Assembly (NCBI RefSeq): GCF_002886045.1
Contig: NZ_CP025791.1
Coordinates: forward strand, 5,223,001 to 5,287,000
Length of the DNA stretch: 64,000 nt
Reading direction: 5' to 3'
Source: Flavivirga eckloniae
GTDB lineage: Bacteria > Bacteroidota > Bacteroidia > Flavobacteriales > Flavobacteriaceae
A program made the translations under genes and the position numbers. Under the pieces are notes generated by a model that worked only from the letters and a program-made list of their open reading frames with translations, had not been told where the DNA came from and searched no databases. This document shows positions 25,794 to 36,220 of this stretch, in pieces. Each line of letters opens with the position of its first letter. The first letter of the stretch is position 1.

Positions 25794-26924
25794 ATGCAAT
25801 TAAGAGTAAAAATAGCATTTGTTAAAAACGTTATATTAGGATTACTTATCATATTAAGTGTTTTTTTAGGATGCTCTAAAAAAGAGGTAGCACTCGAAAA
25901 ATTTAAAGTTAAAAGAGGAACTAACATTGCCCATTGGTTGTCGCAAAGCGATAGAAGAGGTATAGAAAGAGAGCAATTCTTCACTAAAGCAGATGTTGAA
26001 AAAGTTGCCAGTATGGGGTTCGATCATATTAGATTACCCATAGACGAAGAACAAATGTGGGATGAAAATGGAAACCGTCATGAAGATGCCTTTCAACTTA
26101 TGGAAAGCTGCATTAATTGGTGTGCCGAAAACAATCTTAGAGTAATTGTCGACATGCATATTTTAAGATCACATCATTTTAATGCAAAAGAAAAACCTTT
26201 GTGGACAGACCCTGCAGAACAAGATAAGTTTTTCGATTTGTGGAAAGACCTATCAAAATCGCTAAAAAAATTCCCAAATAGTTTAGTTGCTTACGAGTTA
26301 ATGAATGAGGCCGTTGCAGACAATCATGAATCTTGGAATAATTTATTAAACAAAGCCGTTTCTGTTATTCGCGAATTGGAAAAAGAACGCACCATAGTAA
26401 TAGGTTCGAACAGATGGCAAGCCGTAGATACCTTTGACGCATTACGAGTACCAGAGAATGATAAAAACATCCTTTTAAGCTTTCACTTTTACGAGCCTTT
26501 TCTTTTAAGTCATTATGCAGCAAGATGGACCTATTTAAAAGATTATAAAGGCCCAGTACATTACCCCGGTAAAATTTTAACCAGACAAGAATTTGAATCA
26601 CTTCCAGAAGCTATTAAAGCAAATGCAGAGGTCGAAAAATGGGTAGATAAGGAGTTTAATAAAGAGGTGCTGTTTGATATGTGGCAAAAACCTATTAAAA
26701 AAGCTAAAGATTTAGGATTACAATTATACTGCGGTGAATTTGGAATTATTTCTAACGCACCAGAAGAAATAGGGCTTATCTGGTATCAAGATATGATTGA
26801 GCTTTTTAACGAAACAGGTATAGGCTATGCCAATTGGAATTATAAAAGCGACAATTTTGGATTGACTCATATGGATGGCACAGAAAATAAAGAACTTATA
26901 TCAATTGTTTTGAGCAGTAAATAA
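25794..26924 (+). CDS. glycoside hydrolase family 5 lipoprotein
   Basis: 376 residues with a lipoprotein signal (LIILSVFLGCSKK). GH5 TIM-barrel features in order: RGTNIAHWL, MGFDHIRLPI, NLRVIVDMHI, acid/base Glu in ELMNEAVA near residue 175, SFHFYEPF, and nucleophile Glu in YCGEFGI near 314. GH5 enzymes of this kind cut beta-linked glucans or mannans; the subfamily cannot be fixed by eye. As a lipoprotein next to SusCD it is likely surface-exposed and makes the first cut. It ends eight bases before the ECF sigma gene. Confidence 0.9.
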   Translation: MQLRVKIAFVKNVILGLLIILSVFLGCSKKEVALEKFKVKRGTNIAHWLSQSDRRGIEREQFFTKADVEKVASMGFDHIRLPIDEEQMWDENGNRHEDAFQLMESCINWCAENNLRVIVDMHILRSHHFNAKEKPLWTDPAEQDKFFDLWKDLSKSLKKFPNSLVAYELMNEAVADNHESWNNLLNKAVSVIRELEKERTIVIGSNRWQAVDTFDALRVPENDKNILLSFHFYEPFLLSHYAARWTYLKDYKGPVHYPGKILTRQEFESLPEAIKANAEVEKWVDKEFNKEVLFDMWQKPIKKAKDLGLQLYCGEFGIISNAPEEIGLIWYQDMIELFNETGIGYANWNYKSDNFGLTHMDGTENKELISIVLSSK

Positions 26925-26932
26925 AGAGAAGT

Positions 26933-27448
26933 ATGTTGAATAATATTATAGAAGCCGGTCTAAACCCTCAAATAGAGACAATGTTTCTAAAGCATTATAA
27001 AGAATGGTGCTTGCTTTCTTATAGCTATATGGAAGATATGTCTGAAGCAGAGGATATGGTTCAGGATGTTTTTGTGAAAATTTTAAAAAGAAAAAAAGCT
27101 ACCAGAATTTTAGATCTCAAAAATTATATTAGTATGGCAGTTCGAAATACCTGTTTAAAGCGGATACAACGAACAAAAAAAACAGAACGGATTAAAGATT
27201 ATAGTTTAGCTGCTTTATCACCTTCTCATGAAGAGTTTTTAATTGATATAGAAAACAGAACAAAAATAGAAAATGCACTAAACGTTTTACCTACACAAAG
27301 TAAGCGGGTTTTTGAATTATGCGTATTAGAAGGTGCTAAATATAAGAGCGCAGCAGATGTATTGGGAATATCAATAAATACAGTGAAGTTCCATTTAAAG
27401 AAATCGTTTAAAATATTACGTTTTACATTGCAAAGTGCCTATATTTAG
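26933..27448 (+). CDS. ECF-type sigma-70 factor
   Basis: 171 residues. Sigma-70 region 2 is seen at about 15-80 (EAEDMVQDVFVKIL, then NYISMAVRNTCLKRIQR) and region 4 at about 115-165 (LPTQSKRVFELCVLEGAKYKSAADVLGISINTVKFHLKKSFKILR). It belongs to the Bacteroidota ECF group usually paired with a FecR-type anti-sigma and a SusC receptor carrying an STN domain. Here the partner 124 bases downstream is only 71 residues long and the SusC lacks an STN domain, so classical trans-envelope signalling looks incomplete. Confidence 0.9.
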   Translation: MLNNIIEAGLNPQIETMFLKHYKEWCLLSYSYMEDMSEAEDMVQDVFVKILKRKKATRILDLKNYISMAVRNTCLKRIQRTKKTERIKDYSLAALSPSHEEFLIDIENRTKIENALNVLPTQSKRVFELCVLEGAKYKSAADVLGISINTVKFHLKKSFKILRFTLQSAYI

Positions 27449-27572
27449 TTAGTTAGCAGAGTCGTTTAATGTGCACCTTTTAAGATGTGTATTATTAGTT
27501 TTTACATTTAGGCGCTACCCATTTTTAGTTTTTTCGGGTCATAATTATAAATAGCTTTTATAGCGTCGTGTA

Positions 27573-27788
27573 ATGGACATAGCAAAACTAATAGTTGGAA
27601 AACTAGAAACTAGTTTAACCGCAAAAGAAAAGGTGCATTTTAAAAACTGGAAAGAAGCGTCCTATACAAATGAATTGCTTTTTTACCGTCTTGAAGTTTT
27701 AAAGCGCAAGGGAATAGATTTTTCTAAAATAACTTATAATATAAATACTCAATTAGCATGGAAGCATGTAAAGAAAGAACTAGAGTAA
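27573..27788 (+). CDS. truncated FecR-like anti-sigma remnant
   Basis: 71 residues matching only the N-terminal cytosolic sigma-binding part of FecR-family anti-sigma factors: MDIAKLIVGKLETSLTAKEKVHFKNW then INTQLAWKHVKKELE, where the full proteins continue into a membrane helix and a periplasmic domain (normally 300 or more residues). The downstream 190 bases hold no continuation. It may be a decayed gene, or a short cytosolic anti-sigma that still binds the ECF factor. Family is judged from the ending AW-VKK motif. Confidence 0.6.
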   Translation: MDIAKLIVGKLETSLTAKEKVHFKNWKEASYTNELLFYRLEVLKRKGIDFSKITYNINTQLAWKHVKKELE

Positions 27789-27897
27789 GATAACATAACA
27801 TATCAAAAACTAAAACTACTAAATACAAACTAAATAATTAAAACTTCTAAATATGACTAAATGAAATAAGAACTACACAAAACTAACTAAACAAAAA

Positions 27898-27925
27898 ATC
27901 GAGAAGTACAGCAATACTTCTCGAT
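27898..27925 (+). other. stem-loop in the susC leader
   Basis: ATCGAGAAGTA, loop CAGCAA, TACTTCTCGAT: a perfect 11-base stem about 50 bases before the susC start. No T-run follows, so it is more likely an mRNA leader or processing structure than a terminator. Confidence 0.55.
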
Positions 27926-27978
27926 ACGTAAAATAATCAACTAAAGGATTAGCTAATTATTAATAACATTTCAAAGAT

Positions 27979-30900
27979 ATGAAAAACAATAAAAGTTTTG
28001 GGCTTATAAGGCTCAATTCACTTAAAATAAACTTAAAAATGAAGGTCACTTTACTTTTGTCTATAGTTTCATTTTTTTTAATTCAGATTCCGACGTATGC
28101 TACCCATACGATTTTTGTATTAGAACACAATACGGTTGAGGATATCTATACCCAGAGATCGGTTTCAGGAACTATAAAAGATGAGGAAGGTATTCCTTTA
28201 CCAGGAGCGAATGTTGTGGTTAAAGGAACAAATAATGGCTCACAAACCAATTTTGATGGTAATTATAATATATCTAATGTATCAGATAATGATATATTGG
28301 TTGTAAGCTATATAGGTTATATTACCCAAGAAGTGCCAATTAACGGACAATCTACAGTAAACATTATCCTTGTTGAAGACACACAATCTTTAAATGAGAT
28401 TGTTGTTGTTGCCTATGGTACAACCAGTAAAAAGGATTTAACAGGAGCAATATCTGTAATAGGAACAGAGGAACTTAATACATTTCCCGCAACAACAGTC
28501 GATCAGGCGTTGCAAGGTAAGACCAGTGGTGTTCAGGTTACTGCAAACTCCGGAGCACCCGGTGCGTCGGTTACAGTTAATATTCGTGGTGTGGGTTCTT
28601 TTGGAAGCACGACACCTCTTTATGTTGTTGATGGTTTTCCAACAAACAACATTAATTTCATAAACCCGAATACTATCGAATCAATATCGGTTCTAAAAGA
28701 TGCTTCGGCTACAGCGTTATATGGAGTACGTGCAAGTAATGGGGTTGTAATAATCCAAACAAAGCAAGGAACCAGAGGTCGTATATCTGTTGAGTTAAAT
28801 TCTTTTATAGGATTCAACACCCAACCGAAAAAAGTTGATGTATTGGACGTTAACCAATTCGCAGGTTTGGCTTTAGAACTTAGTGGTAGCAGTAATGTTG
28901 ATGTTTCAGGTACAGCTGTACCATATGCAGGATGGAGTAATGCATCGAGTCTTAGAAATATTGACTGGCAAGATGAAGTTTTTAGTCAAGCTTTATCAAA
29001 AAGTACGACTTTAACCGTAACAGGAGGAGGAGAAAAGTCTCGAGTAGCTTTTACAGCAGGTATTTTTGATCAGGAAGGAACACTTATTGGTTCAGAATAC
29101 AAACGTTATGATTTAGCTTTAAATGCTTCTTTTGATATTACAGAAAAATTAAGATTAAAAACGAATACTAAATATGTATCATCTCAAAACTTTCAACCAT
29201 TAGGAACTGGGCGTGGATCGTTATTAAATCTATATACTACAGTTCCACATTTAGCACCAGCGGGAGAAGCAAATCTTAGAGGCGGAACAAATCCAACAAA
29301 TCTCCCAGTAGATGCAGAAGGCAATTTTGGTGCATTTCCAGATGTGGTAGGAGAAGCTTTTCGTGATGGAAGAAACTGGGTAGCGAGAGCTTTAGAAAAT
29401 GATCAAGATAATGTAACCAACACGATATTAACAAATATTGGTGCAGAATGGGATATATATGGAGGGCTTAGTACAAAATTAAATGTAGGAGCAAGAGTTG
29501 ATAATTTTGCAGGATGGGGCTTCAATCCTAAATATTATAGAAGTAACGGTAATATAGATTTAAGGGAAGATGCTACCTATACATATACGCAAAGTACATC
29601 CAACCAGTGGTTAGCAGAATACATTTTACAATATAACAAGACGTTTGCTGAAAAACATACCGTAGATGTGTTAGGTGGTATTTCTGTACAGAGAACATTT
29701 AATAAATTTAGCCAAGTGGTAGGTCGTGGTTTCTTAGATAATAGAATTCGAGATATAGCGCAGGCCGAAGCTATTCAAAGTGCAGCAGGTAATTCTTCCA
29801 GACAAACATTAGCAAGTACTTTTGCAAGACTAAATTATAGTTTTGACAGTAAATACTATGTTACAGGAACTATAAGAAGAGATGGTGTAGGAGACACCTT
29901 TGGAGCAGATAATTTATGGGGTGTATTCCCTTCGTTTGCATTAGGTTGGAACATAGATGAAGAAGCATTTATGGAAGACAGTGCTTTTAACGTGTTAAAA
30001 TTTAGAGCAAGTTGGGGAGAAACCGGTAACTTTAATGGTATACAACCTTTCCGTTTTGGTACTACATTTAATAATGGAACCCCATTAAACGATTCCAGTT
30101 ATAGTTTTGGAGGAAATGGTTCTCTAGGTTTGGCACCAGTTGGAGCTTCAAATCCAGGTTTAAAATGGGAAGCACAGCAACAAACCAATATTGGTTTAGA
30201 AGGTGAGCTTTTTGGCGGGAAACTCTATTTTACAGCCGATTATTTTAACAGAACGTCCAAAGACTTTTTATTATTTATTAGTAGTCCAGCGCAATCTGGC
30301 TTTCCAATAGTACCTGTAAATGGTGGAACTATTGAAAATAAAGGATTTGAACTGTTGGTAGGATACAAAAAAATTGATGGAGACTTTACGTTCGACATCA
30401 ATGCCAATATTACTACTATAAATAATGAAATTACCGAACTTGATACACCTTCTAACGAAGTTACATTTAGTAACACATTTCTGGATACCTTTTTTGAACA
30501 AGGTTTCTGGTATGATATAACAAGATCGAAATTAGGAGGTGAAGCAGGGGCTTTCTATGGTTTTGTTGCCGACGGAATTTTCCAAAATCAAGCCGAAATA
30601 GATGCGCTTAACAGTACTGCTCCCGATGGGAATTTTCAGGCAGATGAAACATCTCCTGGCGATCGTAGATTTGCAGATTTAAATGGAGATGGTGAAATTA
30701 CAGGAGAAGATAGAACGACAATTGGAAGCCCGATACCGGATTTCTACGGAAGCTTAAACTTGAATTTCTCATATAAAAACTTCGACTTAGGTTTGAATTT
30801 TTATGGTTCTTATGGAAGTGAAATATTTAACCTAGTAAGACGAGAATTAGAAAGTGCTTCAGGTTATGGTAACAAAGAATCTTTTTCTAATGTAGGTACA

Positions 30901-31275
30901 GAATATTTTAATAATAGATGGAATGGAGAAGGTTCAACAAATGTGTATGCCAGAGCTTTAATAGATGATAGTAATGTACAGAATAATAGAGCTTCTAGTT
31001 ATTTTGTTGAAGATGGTTCCTATTTAAGATTACGAAACTTAAATATTGGATACAGATTGCCTTCAAAAATTATAGAGAAATTAGGATTAAATTCTTTTAG
31101 AATATATACGAGTATTCAAAATGTATTTACAATTACAGATTATTCAGGATCCGATCCTGAAATTGGTCAAAACTCAGACATAAACGGAAACAGCAACGTA
31201 ACAACAAGGGGTATTGATGCAGGCGCATACCCACTCTCAAGTTCATTTACGTTAGGATTTAATTTAAAATTTTAA
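27979..31275 (+). CDS. SusC-like TonB-linked outer-membrane transporter
   Basis: 1098 residues. Long signal region (second Met near residue 21, then VTLLLSIVSFFLIQIPTYA); CarboxypepD_reg domain at about 60-145 (SGTIKDEEGIPLPGANVVVKGTNNGSQTNFDGNY); the SusC signature NEIVVVAYGTTSKKDLTGAIS; plug with RGVGSFG, PLYVVDGFPTN, LKDASATALYGVRASNGVVIIQTK; then a barrel ending SFTLGFNLKF. SusC proteins import oligosaccharides with the SusD lid. It has no N-terminal STN domain. susD follows 10 bases after the stop. Confidence 0.96.
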   Translation: MKNNKSFGLIRLNSLKINLKMKVTLLLSIVSFFLIQIPTYATHTIFVLEHNTVEDIYTQRSVSGTIKDEEGIPLPGANVVVKGTNNGSQTNFDGNYNISNVSDNDILVVSYIGYITQEVPINGQSTVNIILVEDTQSLNEIVVVAYGTTSKKDLTGAISVIGTEELNTFPATTVDQALQGKTSGVQVTANSGAPGASVTVNIRGVGSFGSTTPLYVVDGFPTNNINFINPNTIESISVLKDASATALYGVRASNGVVIIQTKQGTRGRISVELNSFIGFNTQPKKVDVLDVNQFAGLALELSGSSNVDVSGTAVPYAGWSNASSLRNIDWQDEVFSQALSKSTTLTVTGGGEKSRVAFTAGIFDQEGTLIGSEYKRYDLALNASFDITEKLRLKTNTKYVSSQNFQPLGTGRGSLLNLYTTVPHLAPAGEANLRGGTNPTNLPVDAEGNFGAFPDVVGEAFRDGRNWVARALENDQDNVTNTILTNIGAEWDIYGGLSTKLNVGARVDNFAGWGFNPKYYRSNGNIDLREDATYTYTQSTSNQWLAEYILQYNKTFAEKHTVDVLGGISVQRTFNKFSQVVGRGFLDNRIRDIAQAEAIQSAAGNSSRQTLASTFARLNYSFDSKYYVTGTIRRDGVGDTFGADNLWGVFPSFALGWNIDEEAFMEDSAFNVLKFRASWGETGNFNGIQPFRFGTTFNNGTPLNDSSYSFGGNGSLGLAPVGASNPGLKWEAQQQTNIGLEGELFGGKLYFTADYFNRTSKDFLLFISSPAQSGFPIVPVNGGTIENKGFELLVGYKKIDGDFTFDINANITTINNEITELDTPSNEVTFSNTFLDTFFEQGFWYDITRSKLGGEAGAFYGFVADGIFQNQAEIDALNSTAPDGNFQADETSPGDRRFADLNGDGEITGEDRTTIGSPIPDFYGSLNLNFSYKNFDLGLNFYGSYGSEIFNLVRRELESASGYGNKESFSNVGTEYFNNRWNGEGSTNVYARALIDDSNVQNNRASSYFVEDGSYLRLRNLNIGYRLPSKIIEKLGLNSFRIYTSIQNVFTITDYSGSDPEIGQNSDINGNSNVTTRGIDAGAYPLSSSFTLGFNLKF

Positions 31276-31285
31276 ATAGATTGTT

Positions 31286-32845
31286 ATGAATTTAAAAATT
31301 AAAAATATTAAGCTATTTGGATTTGGTGTTTTTGGTATCTTTTTAATAGCACTAATATATGGATGCTCAGATAGCTTTTTACAAGACACGAATACAAAAG
31401 ATTTAACAGAAACCGTGGTTTTTGGGGCAGATGAAACAGCTTTGGCAGCCGTAACAGGTGTTTATGATGGATTTCAAAACGATTCACAGGGAGATCCAGG
31501 TTTACCAAACGAATATAATGTAAAAGGTATTTTTAGAATGGCCAATAATATTTCGTTGGATTGGCAGGATAATACACCGAGAGATCAATCTGATTATTTT
31601 GATTTTGATCTTGATCCGGATTCAGATGTTCCGGTAAAAATATGGCCAAATAATTACAGAGCCATTGGAAGAGCCAACAATGCCCTTGAGAACTTACAAC
31701 CTGCCATTGATGCTGGAAGTGTTTCGGCTGAATTAGGCGATCGATTGATAGGGGAAGTTTTAGTGCTTAGAGCTATTGCGTATCAATATTTAGCAGCGAC
31801 TTATGGAGACGTGCCTTTAATGCTTTCTCAAGGTGATGATCCATTTAAAGGGAAAGATCCGGAAAGTACCGTATACCAACAAATAGTAACAGATATGACT
31901 GATGCTGTTAACAGGTTACCATGGTCTCATGATGTTGATAAAGGTCGTGTTACAAAAGGAACAGCATACGCTGTATTAGGAAATGCACATATGTGGTTAG
32001 GACAATACGATGAGGCAGTTGCAGCCTTTGAAGCAATAGAAACCGGAGGTGTTACATCATTGGAACCTAACTATCTTGATATTCACGATGTAGATAATAG
32101 GAATGGAGTAGAATCTCTTTTTGAGTTACAATGGGCAGCCAATGGTGATTTAGCTTGGAGTAGAAATGATGAAGTGAATATATTACAATTATTTGCAATG
32201 CCTACCGATATTACTGGTGGTGGAGGTTTTGCCGGAATTCCAACGAAAGAGTTATACGACTCTTTTGAGGCGGGAGATTTAAGAAGACAAGCTACGGTTA
32301 TTGGTCCTGGAGAGGAACATCCAGATCCGGATATTAACATTAGTATGTATGATGGCATAAGCATTAATACATGCGGAACAGTTGCTGAACCTTGGACAGG
32401 AGGTGACCCAGTGGGAAGAACCGGATATTGGGGTGTAAAATCCTGGAGAGACCATAACATTAACGGATGGGGTAGATCGGTACTTTTTGGACCACAAGGC
32501 CACATTTGGATTCGTTATGGAGAAGTGTTGTTAAGTTTGGCAGAATCAGCATTAAAAGCTGGACAAACTGCAAAAGCACAGGCCGCTTTCGATAGAGTAA
32601 GAAATCGTGCATGGGGCGGAGCAGCACCTGCCAAAGTAGTATCCATGGATAATATATTACAAGAATATAGACATGAGTTAGGCGGTGAGTTTTCTTTATG
32701 GCCTGTAATTAGAAGATCGGGTGAGGCCACTAAATATATGCAAGATACATATGGCGTTACTATTCCGACAGGTCATGAGTTAGTACCAATATCTAATGCA
32801 GATTTAAGTATTAACCCTAATTTGGAGCAAAACGACGGATATTAA
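31286..32845 (+). CDS. SusD/RagB-like surface glycan-binding lipoprotein
   Basis: 519 residues with lipoprotein signal (LIYGCSDSFL). SusD features: AVTGVYDGFQ, YRAIGRANNALENL, GEVLVLRAIAYQYLAATYGDVPL (TPR-like helix), WIRYGEVLLSLAESALKAG, and the C-terminal LWPVIRRSG with HELVPISNADLSINPNLEQNDGY. It forms the lid over the SusC barrel and binds the glycan. An 82-base gap with a hairpin-like AGGCTTTGAA/TTCAAAGCCT (about 32881-32910) separates it from the next gene and may attenuate transcription. Confidence 0.95.
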   Translation: MNLKIKNIKLFGFGVFGIFLIALIYGCSDSFLQDTNTKDLTETVVFGADETALAAVTGVYDGFQNDSQGDPGLPNEYNVKGIFRMANNISLDWQDNTPRDQSDYFDFDLDPDSDVPVKIWPNNYRAIGRANNALENLQPAIDAGSVSAELGDRLIGEVLVLRAIAYQYLAATYGDVPLMLSQGDDPFKGKDPESTVYQQIVTDMTDAVNRLPWSHDVDKGRVTKGTAYAVLGNAHMWLGQYDEAVAAFEAIETGGVTSLEPNYLDIHDVDNRNGVESLFELQWAANGDLAWSRNDEVNILQLFAMPTDITGGGGFAGIPTKELYDSFEAGDLRRQATVIGPGEEHPDPDINISMYDGISINTCGTVAEPWTGGDPVGRTGYWGVKSWRDHNINGWGRSVLFGPQGHIWIRYGEVLLSLAESALKAGQTAKAQAAFDRVRNRAWGGAAPAKVVSMDNILQEYRHELGGEFSLWPVIRRSGEATKYMQDTYGVTIPTGHELVPISNADLSINPNLEQNDGY

Positions 32846-32927
32846 TTATTTGAAAGTGGTTTAATAATGATTTTAATTTTAGGCTTTGAATTATTATAAT
32901 TCAAAGCCTTTTCCCTAAATTTAAGAG

Positions 32928-35900
32928 ATGAAAATTAGTTATATCGGTCTTGTTTTATTACTCTTATTAATGGCTTGTGAAGAACAACAAGCAAACAAGC
33001 AGTTTAGGCTTCTACCATCAAGTGAAACCGGTATTACATTTTCAAACGATATTGTAGAAACCGATAGTTTAAATTATTTTAATTACCCTTACATGTATAT
33101 GGGAGGTGGCGTATCTGCGGGAGACATCAATAACGATGGTCTTGTAGATTTGTTTTTTACAGCCAACATGAAACCCAATGTACTTTATTTAAACAAAGGC
33201 AATTTTAAGTTTGAAAATATTACCAATACAGCAAAAGTAGCTGGCGATGATAGATGGGTAACCGGAACCACTATGGTAGATATAAATAATGATGGTTATT
33301 TAGATATTTATGTAAGCGTTTCGGGAAAAGGAACGAACAGAAATAATCTCCTGTATGTAAATAATGGCGATACTACATTCACAGAAAAATCTGAAGCCTA
33401 TGGTATTAACAATAATGGACATACCACACAAAGTACATTTTTTGATTACGATAATGATGGCGATCTAGATTTATATCTGGCAAACTACCCGCCAACACCT
33501 TTTAAAAGTCCTGTAGAGCTTTATAAGCACAAAGCAAATCATCCTAAAATAGAAGAATCTGATATTTTATATCGAAACAATGGCGATGGTTCCTTTACAG
33601 ATGTTACCGTTGAAGCCGGCATCTTAAATTTTGGTTTGTCTTTAAGTGCTACAATTGCCGATTTTAATAATGATGGATGGAAAGATATTTATGTTTCCAA
33701 CGATTTTGATTCTGCAGATTATCTGTACATCAACAATAAGAATAGCACGTTTACGGAAATAGCAGGGAAATCGCTTAACCATACCGCGCAATATGGTATG
33801 GGGGCAGATGTTGCCGATTATAACAACGATAACCTTATGGACATAGCCCAAGTGGATATGACCCCCGAAGACAACAGAAGATCTAAAGCCAATATGGCAA
33901 GCATGAATCCAATAGGATTTACTAAAATGATAAACGCAGGTTTAAACTACCAGTATATGCAAAATTGTCTTCAGCTTAACAGAGGAAATGATGACACAGG
34001 CAGTCCCGTTTTTAGTGAAGTATCCAGATTGGCTGGTATAGCTACAACCGACTGGAGTTGGTCAATCCTTTTTGCAGATCTGGATAATGATGGTTGGAAA
34101 GATGTAACCGTATCTAATGGTACAAGAAGAGATATAAATAATAGAGATTACTTTAATAAGTTAAAATCCAGAAATCATTTTGGAGGTGTAAAACTATCGG
34201 CAGAAGAAATAAAAAAAATTCCATCAGAGAAAGTATCAAACTATGTTTATAAAAATACTAAAGACTATACATTTAAAAATATGGTGTCCGAATGGGGTTG
34301 GGAAGAAAAAACCTTTTCTAACGGTGCCGTTTATGCCGATTTGGATAATGATGGCGATTTGGATTTTGTTATAAACAACATAGACCAAAAAGCATCAGTT
34401 TACAAAAACAATAACCTAGATAACAATAACTATTTACAAGTCACTCTAAAAGGCCCAAAAACCAATAAAAATGGTTTAGGGGCTAAGGTTTACATTTCTT
34501 CCGATTCATTGAATCAGTTTAATGAGTTAACGCTATCCAGAGGTTTTCAATCGTCGGTAAGTCCACAATTGCATTTTGGCATAGGGAAGGCACAAAACAT
34601 TTCTAAAGTACGTGTAGTGTGGACAAATGGCACAGTTTCAGAAATAAAAGATGTAACAGCAAACCAAAACCTAGTAGTAGACTTTACCACAGCAGTTAAA
34701 CCGACCAAGTCAGGTTTAATACATGATCCCGTTTTTAAAACAGCCGTTTTAGACTCGCTTAAAGTAGACTTTAAGCATACAGAGAATGTGTATGACGATT
34801 ATTTTTCCGAACCACTTCTTCCTCACAAAACATCTATGCTAGGATCTGGTATAACAGTTGCAGATGTAAATGGGGATGGCTTAGACGATTTTTATATAGG
34901 AGGTGCATCAAAACAACCTGGAGCTCTCTTTATACAAAATGCAAAAGGAACGTTTGTTAGGACAAACCAACAAATATGGGAGGTCGATAAAGAAAGAGAA
35001 GATATGGGGGCTCTGTTTTTCGATGCTGATGCCGATGGTGATCAAGATTTATACGTAGTAAGCGGAGGTAATGAAAAAAGCGATGAGGTATCGCACTTTC
35101 AAGACCGTTTGTATTTAAATAATGGCAAAGGGAAATTTACTAAAGGAGAAACGAGTCTGCCAATAATGGAGACTAGCGGCTCTAGAGTAAAAGCTGGAGA
35201 TTACGACGGAGATGGGGATTTAGATTTATTTATTGGAGGCCGATTGGTTGTTGGTCAATACCCATGGCCTACGAAAAGCTATATTTTAAATAACGATAAT
35301 GGTGTTTTTAAAGATGTAACTGCGCAGTTGGCACCCGATTTTAACACATTGGGAATGGTAACCGATGCTATTTGGACAGATTTTGATGCAAATGGAACAC
35401 TGGATTTAATTATAGTAGGCGAGTGGACACCCGTTTTGTTTTACAGCAATACAGGAGATACGTTTAAAAATGTTACAAAAAGTACAGGTTTGGATAATAC
35501 GAACGGTTGGTGGTTCAGCATTACCCAAGATGATTTTGATAATGATGGCGATATGGATTATGTATTAGGTAATCTGGGACTTAACTATAAGTATAACGCA
35601 ACAGCAGAAGAGCCTTTTGAAGTATATGCTGACGATTTTGACGGTAATAACAGAAAGGATATTGTTTTAAGTTATTATAATTTTGGTAAGCTGTTTCCTG
35701 TGCGAGGTAAGTCGTGCTCATCACAACAAATGCCATCACTAAGTAAAAAGTTTGAGCAGTATAATGAGTTTGCAGTAGCAGAAGTCGCTGAGGTATACGG
35801 AAAAGAAGAATTGGAAAACGCAGAAATTCATTATAAAGCACAAACGTTTGCCAGTAGTTATATAGAGAATTTAGGTGGAGGTAAGTTTAAGCTAATGCAA

Positions 35901-36212
35901 CTTCCTAACGAAGCCCAACTCTCATCGGTAAATAAAATAATCTCAGACGATATTGACAACGACGGGTTTAAGGATATTTTAATTGCCGGAAACTTATATG
36001 CATCAGAAATAGAAACTCCAAGAAACGATTCTAGTATAGGCACCTATTTAAAAGGCGATGGCAAAGGGAATTTCTTTCCTGTTCCTAGTATAACATGCGG
36101 TTTATCAATAAGGGGTGATGTAAAGGACTTAGCCACATTACGAGTTAATGGCGATAAATACATTATAGCTGTTAAGAACAACGATTACCCACAATTTATT
36201 ATGATAAACTAA
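32928..36212 (+). CDS. VCBS/FG-GAP repeat lipoprotein with ASPIC/UnbV domain
   Basis: 1094 residues, lipoprotein signal (LLLLLMACEEQ). Many FG-GAP/VCBS propeller repeats with DxNxDGxxDL or DxDxDGxxDL calcium loops (for example DINNDGLVDLFF, DYDNDGDLDLYL, DYDGDGDLDLFI) form two propellers. Between them, at about 505-585, lies an ASPIC/UnbV domain (NYLQVTLKGP, NGLGAKVYI, GFQSSVSPQLHFGIG, VRVVWTNGT). The fold is that of CRTAC1-like proteins. Such proteins occur in marine Bacteroidota beside SusCD; whether they bind glycan or are enzymes is not established. It stops eight bases before the multiheme cytochrome gene, so the two probably act together. Confidence 0.9.
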   Translation: MKISYIGLVLLLLLMACEEQQANKQFRLLPSSETGITFSNDIVETDSLNYFNYPYMYMGGGVSAGDINNDGLVDLFFTANMKPNVLYLNKGNFKFENITNTAKVAGDDRWVTGTTMVDINNDGYLDIYVSVSGKGTNRNNLLYVNNGDTTFTEKSEAYGINNNGHTTQSTFFDYDNDGDLDLYLANYPPTPFKSPVELYKHKANHPKIEESDILYRNNGDGSFTDVTVEAGILNFGLSLSATIADFNNDGWKDIYVSNDFDSADYLYINNKNSTFTEIAGKSLNHTAQYGMGADVADYNNDNLMDIAQVDMTPEDNRRSKANMASMNPIGFTKMINAGLNYQYMQNCLQLNRGNDDTGSPVFSEVSRLAGIATTDWSWSILFADLDNDGWKDVTVSNGTRRDINNRDYFNKLKSRNHFGGVKLSAEEIKKIPSEKVSNYVYKNTKDYTFKNMVSEWGWEEKTFSNGAVYADLDNDGDLDFVINNIDQKASVYKNNNLDNNNYLQVTLKGPKTNKNGLGAKVYISSDSLNQFNELTLSRGFQSSVSPQLHFGIGKAQNISKVRVVWTNGTVSEIKDVTANQNLVVDFTTAVKPTKSGLIHDPVFKTAVLDSLKVDFKHTENVYDDYFSEPLLPHKTSMLGSGITVADVNGDGLDDFYIGGASKQPGALFIQNAKGTFVRTNQQIWEVDKEREDMGALFFDADADGDQDLYVVSGGNEKSDEVSHFQDRLYLNNGKGKFTKGETSLPIMETSGSRVKAGDYDGDGDLDLFIGGRLVVGQYPWPTKSYILNNDNGVFKDVTAQLAPDFNTLGMVTDAIWTDFDANGTLDLIIVGEWTPVLFYSNTGDTFKNVTKSTGLDNTNGWWFSITQDDFDNDGDMDYVLGNLGLNYKYNATAEEPFEVYADDFDGNNRKDIVLSYYNFGKLFPVRGKSCSSQQMPSLSKKFEQYNEFAVAEVAEVYGKEELENAEIHYKAQTFASSYIENLGGGKFKLMQLPNEAQLSSVNKIISDDIDNDGFKDILIAGNLYASEIETPRNDSSIGTYLKGDGKGNFFPVPSITCGLSIRGDVKDLATLRVNGDKYIIAVKNNDYPQFIMIN

Positions 36213-36220
36213 GATGTTAT

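Noticed and set aside
32083-32505. 140-codon minus-strand frame inside susD
   Set aside because: Antisense shadow; susD is complete and certain on the other strand.
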